In this document: positions 10,503 through 21,359 of the stretch, in pieces
Layout: the number at the start of each line of letters is the position of its first letter
Numbering within the stretch: position 1 is the stretch's first letter
NCBI RefSeq assembly: GCF_000344685.1
Contig: NW_006920411.1
Span: forward strand, 2,667,910 to 2,731,909
Direction: 5' to 3'
Origin: Gloeophyllum trabeum ATCC 11539
Lineage: Eukaryota > Basidiomycota > Agaricomycetes > Gloeophyllales > Gloeophyllaceae
Length of the DNA stretch: 64,000 bases
Notes under the pieces: model-generated
Told to the model about the DNA's origin: nothing
Seen by the model: the letters and a program-made list of their open reading frames with translations, nothing else
Database searches by the model: none
Translations under genes and position numbers: made by a program

Positions 10503-12171
10503 ATGGACCCACAACTCGACCACCACCACAAAATCCAGTGGCTCCTCGACCGCCTCACCGTCCCGCCCGAGTTTGCGCGGTACGATGCCATAGAAGAGGC
10601 GGACACGATTGCTCAGCTGGACGAATGGAAAATCCGCGCTTGCGATGTTTTGCATGAGTTGAAGAAGCAGCTGGAGGAAGACGGCGGTATGAAGCTGTGC
10701 GTGGAGGAACAAGGCCAAGTCATCGCGAAAGTCGTTGCATTTGAGAACGAAGAGCCCTGGGCGCCAGAGCCGGCCACTAAGCTATCCTCTGGTATGTTCT
10801 ATGCTATCTATCATATACCCTACCGTCACTAAGCCAGTCCTACACAGACATCCTCGCGCACTTCCCCGACCCCTCAATCCCGCTCCTCGAACACATCCTC
10901 GCCACCCACGTCAAGCCCCTCTTCCAATCCACCCCGCACCCCCTGCTCAACGCGTCCACCGGGCGCACCCTCCCGCGCCCCGCCGGCGGCCCCGGCGCGC
11001 GGCAGGACCACTACGAAGGCCAGGAGTGGAAACACCACCCCGGCGCCGCGGCCCTCGTCGCCTGGTGCGTCCGCCACATCCCCGTACGCCCCTTCCCTGT
11101 ATCTTGTCTCGGTCTTGCCCGCTGACGCACCAATCGACAGAGAGACGCGTACGAGCGCGTATGGCCGCTCGTCGTCCCCCCGCTGATGACCCTCCTCGAC
11201 GACTACGAGGCGCCGCACAAGCTCCGCGGGCTCCGCGTCCTCGCCGCCTTCCTCGCGCGCGTCCCCCCGGCGCTCCTGCGGCGCACCGGGCTCGACGCGC
11301 TCCTCTTCTCCGTGTGCCCCCCTCCCGCCTTGCCCTTCCCCACCCTCCTCTAACCCCCTGACCACAGAGCATGAAAACCACGCTGACGCATCTGCACAAC
11401 CCCGCCACGCCCGCGCTCGTCCGCGCGGCGGTGCCCCTCGCGCTGAATTTAACAGAGCTGACCACCACCCCCGGCTCCGCGGCGCGCTTCAACCAGCTTT
11501 GCTCGCTCCTGGGTGAGAGCATCGTCGGCGGGATTTGGCTGTACGCGCCCAACGACCGCGAAACGGTCGAGGCAAGCCTGGAGGTGCTCCCCGACGTCGT
11601 GCGGGCGCTGAGGCTGGGGAGCGTGAGGTATCTCAAGGTGCGTCCATTAGTACGAGGGTTGAAATCAAAGAGAGTGAGCTCAGAGAGTATAGGCGATGGT
11701 CCCGCAACTCACGCACCCCCTGCTCGCGGATTCGTTCGAGTTGGCACCGTTTAGCACGAAGCATAGGGTGCTTGCGCTGCGCGCGTTGCAGACTGTCGTG
11801 CGGGTGTGTGCGCCGCGGATGCACCGCTGGAAGGAGGCGATATTGGAGGGGGTCGCAAAGTGCTGGGTCGTGCTCTGGGAGTCTGATAGCGTTCCTGAGG
11901 ACGGTGAGCGCCGTTCGCGCTCTCTCAGATCACGTTCCGGGATGCTCATGCATGGATTTATCTCTCAGACGCAGTAGAGCTAAAGAAGAGCCTGCAGCAA
12001 ACGGCAAAAGAGCTCGCAGCAGCCTGCCCATCCGTGCTGACAGTGCGTGCTCTGCCTTTACGATAATCTCACTTCGCACACTAACAACTATGATCTGCCC
12101 TTCTGCATTAGGACGAGTACCCACAATTCCTCGCCGCTGATGCCCCGATCTTCTCGGGCCTGTTCGGTTGA
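10503..12171 (+). CDS. tti2: Tti2, TELO2-interacting protein 2 (TTT / ASTRA complex)
   Basis: Tti2 works with Tel2 and Tti1 as the TTT cochaperone that stabilises PIKK kinases (TOR, ATM/ATR, Tra1). Seven exons join in frame; the first begins MDPQLDHHHKIQWLLDRL. The helical-repeat body contains family-like stretches: LLDDYEAPHKLRGLRVLAAF, LLRRTGLDALLFS, ETVEASLEVLPDVVRALRLG and MVPQLTHPLL. Introns have GT donors (GTATGT, GTACGC, GTGTGC, GTGCGT twice, GTGAGC). The simple reading stops at 12171 after FSGLFG. Splicing about 49 nt (GTTGAC to TCAAG near 12166-12214) would bypass that stop and add about 22 residues, LRTALEFWTEKRD onward, ending at 12289. An AAG acceptor is also needed in the ARS2 gene of this window, so this is possible. 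Family assignment is by overall pattern and fairly secure. Confidence 0.8.
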
Positions 12172-13069
12172 CGACCCCGGGCGATTCTCGATTCTCATTC
12201 ATTTAACTTATCAAGGTTTGCGAACCGCGCTCGAGTTCTGGACGGAGAAGAGGGACAAGGCAAATAAGCATGGGATTGCAGCTGCATAAGCTCGGGATCC
12301 AGGCCCCCGCGAAGGGAGTACACAAGTCTGGGTGCGCTTGACGTCAGGTGCAGGTCCACCCTGGTCGAGGCCGGCTATATTGGCTGCATCTCGCGCGCGG
12401 GAGATAGGTTATCGGGTGAGATGGGCGCGCGGGATGCCTGGAGCTGGAATGGGGGTTGCCCCGTTGCCTGCTCGTCCGCCCTGGTGGGAAGGGGCACTCG
12501 CGGGTATGGGTATAGTCAGGGACGTGACGGGGCAGCGTGTGTGTACTGTATGTATGTGTGCCGACTGTCTTTTTCCCCGCCCCGATGGCTGCTGTAACAA
12601 AGATAGGATTGCCGTCATGACATTGCTGTCCGTTGCCCATTATGAAGGCTGCTGCGAGCGGTGCAGCGTACAGCCGCGACCCGCGATGCTCAGTCAGCTG
12701 CGATGGCCGATATACTTACATGCTGCAGGTAGGAGAGCTATAACGAGCCGGTGGTTGAAGGTGGATAAACGCCGGATGCAAAATTGATAGACAGAGGTCG
12801 CCGTAACGCTCACCCGTGGCATGACGTGAGTGCGCGCTGCAACTGCAGTAACAATCCGAGGCGCTGAGCGGAAGAGACTCGGAAGAGACGAAGAGGCTGC
12901 AGCGCCGGCGCGCCGGAAGCACAATGCCGTCCCCGGCCTGAAACGTCGGCGAACGCCGGACAAAGGAGCCAGCCCGTCGGACCGAGTCGCTCCGAGCTCA
13001 TGTGTTTCCCGTTTTTATATCGTCGATATGTAGCCCCTCGCTCTCCACCGCCACTGCAACACACACGCA
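12172..13069. other. Intergenic region upstream of the small Ser-rich protein gene
   Basis: About 900 bp of GC-rich DNA with no supported gene. It holds the possible last exon of tti2 (to 12289) and the promoter of the next gene. A TATA-like TTTTTATAT lies near 13011, about 60 bp before the start codon. A GC-rich partial palindrome (GCGCCGGCGCGCCGG) lies near 12901. Confidence 0.5.
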
Positions 13070-13771
13070 ATGAGCTTTTCCGTCGACGACCTCGTCGCGT
13101 CCCTCAAGGGCAACCACATCGGCCAGGAGGCGCTCGACCTCGCCGCCCTGCAGGTCAGCATTCGTTCGGCGTGTGCGGGGGATCGAAGAGTTGCTGATGT
13201 ATTTGCGGGGAAATAGGCTCAGCTCGCACAGACCCTCTTCACCCCGCAGCGGCACGCGGAGCCCGCCGAGTACGCGCATCACTGCAACACCCCGACCGCG
13301 TCGACGCCCTCGTCGAGCTTCACCTGGTCGCACATGCCGCACCGGCGCAAGTCGAGCGTCGCCAGTCTGACGACGCAGCGCAGCATGGACGAGGATATCA
13401 CGGAGATGGAGGAGGATGAGAAGATGGTCGAGGAGCTGCTCTGGCCGTCGTCGCCCTCCACGTCCTCTGCTTCTACCTCGTCCCAGACATCCTTCCACCA
13501 TGCCCAGCCGGCGTCGGCGCACCATCAGACACCCGCGTCGCCCGCCTTCCCCCAAAGAAATACGGCGCCTTCGTATGCGTACACGTACTCTGCCGAGCCA
13601 ACATCCATCTTCGCGACCCAGGACCCGTTCTACGTCGCGCAAATGCAAGCAGCGCAGAACGCGCACGCGCCCGCGTTCTTCGCGCAGGCCGGGCGCCCCG
13701 CGGCGCACTCGCCCTTCGTCATGGCACAGCCGGTGCCAGTCCACTCCCAGTTCATGGCCTTCGACCGATGA
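13070..13771 (+). CDS. Small Ser/Ala/His-rich basidiomycete protein, function unknown
   Basis: Two exons are joined over a 64-nt intron (GTCAGC donor near 13153, AATAG acceptor near 13216). The product, about 212 residues, begins MSFSVDDLVASLKGNHIGQE. A predicted helical N-terminus (EALDLAALQAQLAQTLF) is the only ordered-looking part. A short basic motif, PHRRKSSVASL, follows and looks like a phosphorylation site. An acidic stretch comes next (DEDITEMEEDEKMVEELLWP), then a long low-complexity tail rich in Ser, Ala, Pro, Gln and Tyr. I recall similar hypothetical proteins in mushrooms but no function. The N-terminal helix and the RRKSS site suggest a regulated adaptor; this is inference. Confidence 0.75.
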
Positions 13772-14357
13772 TCTCCCCCCATTCTGTGTATAACCCCGCC
13801 TGCGTTTCGGTGTACATCCTACATTCTGCATTCTACTCTACCAGCCAGATATCGCATAGCGTCCACGAAAACCGTTCGTACCGCCCGTCCATCTCCCTGC
13901 CTACCCGCAATCATGGCGCAGTTCACGATTCACACCACTCGGCGATTCCCCTCCCGTGCATCAGATGACCCCCTCTCGGGCCCTCCATCATCTCACCGCG
14001 GATCTCGCCTTCCCCGCCCCCTCCCCCTCGGACCTTGGCTTACCACTACATCGCTGGGTTATTTGGCTTGCCCACCCCTTTGCGGACTCGAATGACGATA
14101 CATATCCCATATCTCTTTCTTCCTCTTCTCTCCTGTCCCATAATCCCCTGTGACTTTTGTGCGTACATATTATCTAATGGCCCTGTCGATACCTGTAATG
14201 CCCGTCCCCAGTGTAGTGTATACGTACTTCTGTACTTTATCGTTGTCTGTGTTCCGTTCCGTTTCGTTCGTCTTCTCATTCCCAGCTCCGTCCGTCATAC
14301 CATACATACGTATCCTTGTCTGCCTTGCGCAATGTACGGCCTCGGCGAATCCTTGGA

Positions 14358-14382
14358 TCATCCATCCATCCATCCATCCATC
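14358..14382. repeat. (CATC)n microsatellite
   Basis: Six to seven consecutive CATC units lie in the convergent intergenic region. Confidence 0.9.
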
Positions 14383-14880
14383 TCTGATGCAGTGATACAT
14401 TGATTGTCCTCGCTGCAGTAATCCTCAGATATCCGCGCAAGGTTACATTGAACTCAACCCAACCCAATGTGGGGCGCCAGCCGGGGAGACGGCAGCCCGA
14501 GGTGTAGCAGGTAGAGTTTGGCTTTGCTTTGCGGCCATGGTACTTACCGGTGCTAGTCAGCAGTAGCAGCTATTAGCATAACACACAACCGAGCCCTCGT
14601 TTCTGACCTGCTAGTTGGGGGATCCTGGGGCTTCGCGCCTGAATGAATGGATGGGTTCCTTGCTTTGTGGTGTTCCGCCCGAGCACGGATCCAGGCATGC
14701 ATGTATACGTGCGGAGCTTCCCTGGGAGATCCCAAGCGTCGACGTCAGAGGGGGCGTCTGAGTTCTGAATCCCGGGCCTAGCAGACAAACACAAAGCAAA
14801 CCGCGAGCGTGTGCTATCAACCGATCGATCCATTCATTCATTAATCATTACACCCGTTAATATAAGCACAATTGCAGAGC

Positions 14881-14923
14881 GGATGGACGGACAGACGGAC
14901 GGACGGACAGACGGACGGACGAT
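14881..14923. repeat. (GGAC/AGAC)n microsatellite
   Basis: About ten tetranucleotide units mix GGAC with AGAC, about 110 bp beyond the cnb1 stop codon. Likely polymorphic between strains. Confidence 0.9.
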
Positions 14924-15030
14924 GCGTATGTGTGAGATCGAAACCGAAACCGAGACGAGGGGGAGAGAGATGATACAACGTAGGCAGAGCCGATATCCAC
15001 GAGAGGAGAGGTGGGAGGGGTATACATAGG

Positions 15031-16142
15031 TTAGAAGATATCTTCTAGTGTCATTTGTTTCACAATGTCCTGGGGACGGGGGGTAAGTATTGGGAAAGAT
15101 GGGGGTTATGGGAGAGGGAGAGTAGCGCACTGTATTTGACACCATCTGGGCGAACTCCTCGAAGCTGAGCTTCCCGTCGCCGTCCTTGTCTGCCTCCATG
15201 ATCGTCTTGTCGACGATTTGCTGTAGTTGTTGGTCCTATGATGGCCATGTTAGTACACTGGCTTGATGTCTCTGTTCCACAGGAAAACGAAGAGAGCGCT
15301 TGCAAACAACAACAACAGCAAGATTGGGGGCGATGGAATTGCATAGGGAACGGTTGCAATGGGGTTTAGAGCAATGGGAGGCTACAGGGAGGCGGCGGGT
15401 GATTGCATGGCAAGGACAGGGACAGACCTTGAGGTTGTTCCCGACCATCATCTTCAGCACGAGGAAGAGCTCGCCGTTCGAGATGTACCCGTCACGGTCC
15501 ATGTCATACACCTTGAATGCAACTATCATAGATGATTCAACTATCAGTCAAGTTCGTGGATAGGACAGAAGGGAAGGGCAGCGCACATCGTAGCTTCTCC
15601 TCCCGACCTCCTCTGCTGCTGAACGCGCTCAGGCCACCGACGAACTCTTGGAAATCCACCGTGCCTCCACCGCTGTACAATCACGAAACAGAATCGCGTA
15701 TTGATACGGTCACAAGCAAAGACAGACAGACAGACGTACTCTTCGTCAAAGATCGCAATCATCCGCGATGCGAGTGGGTTGTTTGCGATCTGGGGTATCT
15801 GCAGGAACTCGTCACGGTCTATCGATCCTGAGCCATCACTTCAATGACAGCGCGATGCAGTGAATCTCAGTCCCTCTTCTTCGGATGCGCGGATGAGTGG
15901 CGGAAGGAAGCGCACCTGTCGAGCTTCATGAACCTCTTCTTCAGACGTTCCAATTCACTCGCGGTGACTACCCGCACGAAGAAGTTATATCAAGGGATCA
16001 TGAAAGGGCATATAGACTTTCTATAGCGTACAATTGGATGTCCTTTCCATGTCCTCCATAAACTGTGAAGCTATACCGCCCGTATTTTAGCATCTATAAA
16101 ACGCAGATGATTGAGGGATTCAGACGCACTTGACTGCCCCAT
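15031..16142 (-). CDS. cnb1: Calcineurin regulatory subunit B
   Basis: Calcineurin B binds Ca2+ and activates the phosphatase catalytic subunit. Eight exons join in frame with phases that fit. Exon 1 is only ATG plus ten bases, giving the N-myristoylation start MGQS, as in the family. Then come [13 protein letters not shown], the first EF hand ([12 protein letters not shown]), the second ([11 protein letters not shown]), the third ([14 protein letters not shown]) and the fourth ([13 protein letters not shown]). The C-terminus is [10 protein letters not shown], nearly identical to fungal and animal homologues. All Ca2+-ligand positions I can check are kept. Introns are about 50-100 nt. It is divergent from MSS1 over 228 bp. 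Confidence 0.96.
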
Positions 16143-16370
16143 CTTGACTTAGCGCTTTGATTACAGCTTTCAACGAATTTATACAGGTCGAAAATCGGTG
16201 CAGCAGCTTAGACAACGGACAGACAAAGAGACACAGACGGAACACGCGACGGCAAACTGGAAAGCTGAAGGAAATCGAAACGCGGTACAACGGCGTGGGA
16301 GAACGGCCCAAATGTGGCGATCAAGGTGCCTTTGCTGGTAATCCGACCCGTCCGAGTTCCTCCCCTCAGG
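16143..16370. promoter_or_regulatory. Shared divergent promoter, cnb1 / MSS1
   Basis: A 228-bp gap lies between the two start codons. It holds both promoters by position. No specific element was recognised. Confidence 0.5.
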
Positions 16371-18420
16371 ATGCTAGCCAGGATTGCCGCCCTCGACGCG
16401 TCTTTGCGGCCATTTGTTAGATCCTGCAGCTTTCAATCTCTCTGTCGAAATTCGCTTGCTTATGCCGTACCAAGCTGGCGTTCCTGTAAAGCTCGGGCGC
16501 GTCTAAGTACTGGCTCTGCTGTGCCAAACTATTCTAGGAACCATTGGTCTACTGACGCGTCTGGAGAACACGGGCTGGATGGAAGTAATCATAAACCCAG
16601 TCTTGTGCTGTCAGACGCGCAGAGAAGAACGATATACGCGCTTTCTACTCCGCCAGGCAAAGCAGGTGTAGCAGTGGTGAGAATCTCCGGACCCGCTGCT
16701 CTGGACGTCTGGCAGGGCATGGTGCGCTTGACCAGCAAGAAAGCCAGGGAGAGAGGAGTACGTCCATGGAGGCTGGAGCGCTGCATAATTGTCCATCCAG
16801 AGACAGCCGAAACTCTCGACGATGGGCTCGCAGTATTCTTCAAAGGTCCTTACCCTCATTACCCTGCGCCCCTCCGTGATTTACACTTACACCTCGAATT
16901 AGCCCCGAAATCCTTTACCACAGAAGACGTTGTCGAACTACACGTCCACTCCGGGCGCGCCGTCATTGCGTCCATCCTCTCCGCGCTCGCCCGCTTCCCC
17001 TCCTGCCGCCCCGCCGAGCCAGGCGAGTTCACCCGGCGCGCGTTCGAGGGCGGGCGGCTCGACCTCACGCAGGTCGAGGGCCTCAAGGACCTCATCGACG
17101 CGGAGACGGACACGCAGAGGCGGCTCGCGCTCAGCGCTGCTGGAGTAAGCTTTGTTACTTACGTTGATCACTGAAGAATATTGGATGCTGAGGAGAACCA
17201 CTAGCTAGGGTCTCGCCCGGGCTCGGTTTGAGGACCTCAGAGAGGAAATTATACGCGCGTTGGCTATGGTCGAAGCCATCATCGACTTTAGCGAGGGCGA
17301 GGATATCGAAGAGGGTGTCTACGAAGCTGGTGCGCTAATAGGCGTCATTGAATGATGGCATTCTCATACTCTTGGAATATGCTGTCCAGCGCGAGCCAAG
17401 GTACAGCAACTACGCTCGAAGATAGAAAACTACCTCTCCGACAGCCGCAGGGGCGAGATCCTCCGCTCCGGTATCCGCCTCGCCATCTTCGGCCCCCCGA
17501 ACGCAGGCAAAAGCAGCCTCCTCAATTTCCTAGGTAGGCCCCATCCTTCTTCCCTCATTGACACGCCGCGCTGATTCCAATTGCACAGCGCAGAGGGAAG
17601 CTGCTATCGTCACCCCCGTCCCCGGCACCACGCGCGATATCCTCGAGCTCTCGCTGGACATCGGCGGGCTGCCCGTGATCGTCGCGGACACAGCAGGCCT
17701 GCGCCATACCGAGGACGTAGTGGAGCAGATTGGAGTGGACCGCGCGAGGAACATGTCGGTTTATCCTGTCTACCTCCGCTTCTCGTCGCTTACTTACGAG
17801 CCCACAGGGTGCAAGGCGCGGACGTCTCGCTCTGCGTGCTCTCCCTTCCAGAGGTCCTCACCGATGAATCGCGAGTGGAGATTCCGCCGACACTGGAGCC
17901 GCTTGTCGGCCCCGACACGTTCGTCCTGCTGAACAAACAGGACCTGACACATTCCGTCCCGCTTTCCATCATCGGTGATAGACAGTCGTGGGCATTTAGT
18001 CTTTCTACGGGCGAGGGCACGAAGGAGTTTCTGGACGGCTTTGCTGAGGCTCTGCGCAAACGGTGACCGTTGCTTCACTTTCCGCTTATACACGAGAGCT
18101 GAAGCAAGATGGTTTTGCTGTCCAGGTACGATTTAATACAGGACTCCCAAGCTGGGCAGCCCCTCCTCACCCACGCGCGGCACCGCGTGCACCTCGAGTC
18201 CGCGCTGCGGTTCCTCGACGCCTTCCTCGAGACGCGTGCGTTCATTCGTCCCTTCCTTCCTCCTTCCTTCATCTGACATGGTTTTGTAGCGGCAGAACAT
18301 GTCGTGCTGGCAGCGGAAGAGCTGCGGTACGCCGCGCAGGCGGTGGGGAAGATTTCGGGTGCGATTGGCGTGGAGGATGTGCTGGATAGCTTGTTCAGGG
18401 AGTTTTGTATTGGGAAGTAA
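16371..18420 (+). CDS. mss1: Mitochondrial tRNA-modification GTPase (MSS1 / GTPBP3 / MnmE)
   Basis: With MTO1 this enzyme makes the 5-carboxymethylaminomethyl group on U34 of mitochondrial tRNAs. The start at 16371 gives [19 protein letters not shown], an Arg/Ser-rich targeting presequence; the reading frame extends upstream only by a GTG. Seven exons join in frame. The N-terminal domain has [20 protein letters not shown] and [16 protein letters not shown]. The G domain has the P-loop GPPNAGKSS (G1), PGTTRD (G2), DTAGL (G3) and NKQD (G4). The C-terminus ends FCIGK, with the Cys that is conserved in MnmE. The join after residues RARN uses a GTCGGT donor. Divergent from cnb1. Confidence 0.95.
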
Positions 18421-18761
18421 TAGTGACGATACAGGGTTTCTATTGAGTCGCTGAGGGCCGCTTGGTACTGGGCTTTAATTCCTATCATGCTCGGTAGAGG
18501 AATTGAGCCCCGGTGTACTAGGTAATGTCTGAGTGCGGTCGGCTCATCTCGGGCATCTTACTGATTAATCGCCTTGCTTGTACAAAGAAGCACTCGCATG
18601 CAAAATCAACACATGAAGTAGGTGAGAAAGCCTGAGAGCAGTTCAACAGTTCCAAGCTAGAAGTGTCACATATGCTATGATATTTCCACTCGTATAATTA
18701 TGCCGATACAGAGAGGAACTCAGTCTGATAGCGAGCCTAGACGATCCCAACCCGCGTATGT
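18421..18761. other. Convergent intergenic region
   Basis: 341 AT-richer bases between the 3' ends of MSS1 and the WDR89-like gene. It contains only the two 3' UTRs as far as I can see. Confidence 0.6.
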
Positions 18762-20288
18762 TCACGCTCTTCTCACTCTTTTCATGCCCTAGAAGTAAAC
18801 AGCGCCGCATTCAGAAGAGCTCCCAAGGGTTCGATGAGAAATCAGAACATACATGATCGAGCGTCTCGCTCCCGTCGTCCATCTCAACATCGTAATCCCG
18901 CTTCCGCGGTGGCGAGTCGATGTTCATGCCCTCATCCGGTTGTAGTGCCTCAACTGGCGGCCCGGGCCACATATTGAGTTTCGAGTCTTCACCTCCAGTC
19001 AAGAGGACGTTATTCTATGAAGCAGGCAATATGAATTCGACCAATCGGTGAGGACAAAAAGATTCACTGACTCTTTCATCCCAAAGATGAGATCGGACGA
19101 CCCCAACATGCCCAGCCGACCACACAGCGCGTGTCCGCCAAGGTGCACCCGCCGAGGACAAGTCGCTGCTATTTATCAATGCGATGTCGCCTCTACCACT
19201 TGACTTAGTCGAGAGAGCTAGACCTGGAGATCTGGACACGCACTCGTTTGAGCCGACGAAGAGGTGCAGATCCCTCACGGAGCGATGGCACCCGATGAGA
19301 TAGTCTGTCACCCATGTTAACTGAGGAGTATGGATCGAAGGACTTCGGATGTCCAGATCCTGCACGAGGTCCATCTGCAAGAATCACCGGCATCAAGGCG
19401 TTGACAAAAGATGAAGGGATGAGCTGCACACCTCATTTGACCAGACGCTGAATGTCTCCATATCGCTACTGGCCCAAGCCGCAGCACTGCCGTTACTGCC
19501 AGGCGACATCCAGCCCGCTTGAGCTATACTGCAGCCCCAATTACCAACATGCAGAACCGCTTCGTCTTCGTCTGGTTCATCCGCATCTGAGGTGCACACC
19601 AAACCATCCGAAGATACGGAGAGTAGCATATTTTTGTGTTCTCCCGGGCTACGTTCATGCCTGAAGTGCAGCGCGGTGATATCGTCCGAGTGCGTCGAGG
19701 AATGGCTGCGAAGGGGTACAACTGGGAACCGTGGGTCCCTAAAATTCATTCAGAACAATATAGACAGAGTTGGTGCCAAAGTGACCTGCCAGTATTGCAA
19801 AAGCGCGTCTTCTCCTTGCAAGTCCGTCCCGGCTACAACAGTGACCCCGTCCGAGGATACATCACAACACAGCAAAGCCCGTCCCCTCCCAGCGGATTGC
19901 ACTATAGCCAAGCTTTTCTAAGTCCGTCAAAATGCGACAGATAGATGTGGTAGAACCCCTCACTTTGAATGCCCACCGAGCCAGTCCGTTCATCCCATAC
20001 TTTGACAGTCCCGTCTCTCCCGGAGGAAATCAGCCTACGGACGTTTTTACCGCCTACAGTGTCCACCGCTCGAAGGGACGTAACCCCTTCTTCATGACCA
20101 CCGAGAGTGGCGATAACTCGAAGATCGGACGTATCATACAGGTGTATGGTGTTCGACGGTGCGGAGGTGGATGCAGCGTAACATGACGGCAGAGATGCCA
20201 GCGACAATACATACGATTTCGACGGCGCCGACGTCGATTTCAACGGCTTCGAGAACGTCTGCAACGATTCCGACGCGACCAGTGACAT
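18762..20288 (-). CDS. WDR89-like WD40 repeat protein
   Basis: This is a cytosolic or nuclear WD40 propeller protein of unknown role in the WDR89 family. The start is ATG at 20288 (MSLVASESLQTFSKPL). Exon 1 has blades with HLYDTSDLRVIATLGGHEEG and SSGRDGTVKVWDERTG. Later exons give SSDGVTVVAGTDLQ, HSDDITALHFRH, VGNWGCSIAQAGWMSPG, TWVTDYLIGCHRS and NNVLLTGGEDSKLNMWPG, the last being a WDR89 hallmark near the C-terminus. Two joins deserve note. The frame requires a GC-AG intron at 19739-19789 (51 nt). A final intron with a GTATGT donor (after DDGSETLDH) leads to a short end GMKRVRRA and stop at 18762; without it the protein would stop at 18811. The WD40 family is certain, the WDR89 name probable. 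Confidence 0.82.
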
Positions 20289-21359
20289 TTTTGACAAGTC
20301 TGAGTCCTATAACTCCTCTCAATTTGCAGGCGTGCAGAAGAGGATATGGATGATGCTCTCACGCCACATAAGCGATACAGAACTTCATTGTCGCGTTGGC
20401 TTGACCTAGAACGGTACCAAGTCCAACGAGCGGGAGCTCCTGATAGATTCATTCCCGTAAAGCCATCGTATTATCTGGCAGACTTCCATTTCACCGCAGC
20501 TGGTGACATAAATACATCCGTACATGCACTGTGGGACAACAGGCGGCAAATACAGGATATGTCCGATGAAACAGAAGGCACGGTCGCAAGCACGATGTCG
20601 AGAACAGAGCAGTCAGCAGACAACAAAGGAGAGGAACACACCTGTATCCATGTTGCCGTAAAGAGTTAGCACCGCCTCGTTATTCTCGGTAAGGAGCCGA
20701 CTTGCAAGGAAGGGCTTGTCAGGTTGTGGCTTTGTGCGGATCCCCCTGAGCAAAGGCGCCAGAAGTGCCAACAGCCGACCTCGCGACAGCGGGGAGACTG
20801 TCAATGAAGGCGTGGCTCGCGAACGTCCGATCTTCTTTCATTTCGAGGACAAAGGACCGCAGCGGCACAAACTTAGCGAGCTTGCCAAATTTGCAACTAG
20901 CGCCTGTTTTCTCGTGGAATCCGCAATTGCGAGACTTCTTATGCTTTCTGACTTGCCTTTTCACTCCGGGACACCTTTAGTCAGTAGTCCTCAGACGAGT
21001 TACCCAAGCGCCGCAGACACGTCCACGAGATAACCCCGCGTCCCACTTTCGACGAGGGATGGTCCTTGTACTTGCAAACAAACAAGATAGCAGAGCGAAC
21101 TGATACAAGACAGACGAAGGAAACTTGACAACTTGGGTTTTGTGCTATTGTAGATGGGAGGAGTCCACTTTCGCAGTCTTCGCGAGCATTAAGAAGGAAA
21201 TACTTGAGAAACCTGGGCTTGCGGCAGCACCTTCCGCAGACACTCTTCAACGCTTGATACTTTTCACCCGGTGGCCCTTGCCCATGACGATCCTCTTGCA
21301 CGCATTCTCTTCAACATTCAAGGGGACCTTGCAGACCTTGCTCCTACACCATGGCTGCT
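20289..21359. other. Unresolved interval with coding-like patches on the minus strand
   Basis: About 1.07 kb between two minus-strand genes. Minus-strand patches look protein-like: KPQPDKPFLASRLLTENN followed by EAVLTLYGNMDTG with a GTGTGT donor (about 20640-20750), a stretch LPLVGLGTVLGQANATMKF ending in a stop near 20375, and basic Cys/Lys-rich frames at about 20880-20960 and 21200-21340. I could not join them into one frame. They may be a small multi-exon gene, a decayed gene, or UTR sequence of the neighbours. Confidence 0.35.

Larger units (their letters stand above)
13772..15030. other. Convergent intergenic region with microsatellites
   Basis: About 1.26 kb between two genes that end towards each other. 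It holds their 3' ends and two simple repeats, listed separately. No reading frame has protein-like content. Confidence 0.55.

Noticed and set aside
10735..11636. Long Pro/Arg/Ala-rich frames on both strands
   Set aside because: Out-of-frame or antisense readings of tti2 exons. No ordered or family-like sequence.
12998..13831. Long minus-strand frame (277 residues, Arg/Gly-rich)
   Set aside because: It is the antisense of the Ser-rich gene at 13070-13771, whose plus-strand protein and intron are coherent. GC-rich codons leave the opposite strand open by chance.
16314..16370. Upstream start for MSS1 at a GTG codon
   Set aside because: A eukaryotic nuclear gene should start at ATG. 16371 gives a proper mitochondrial presequence.
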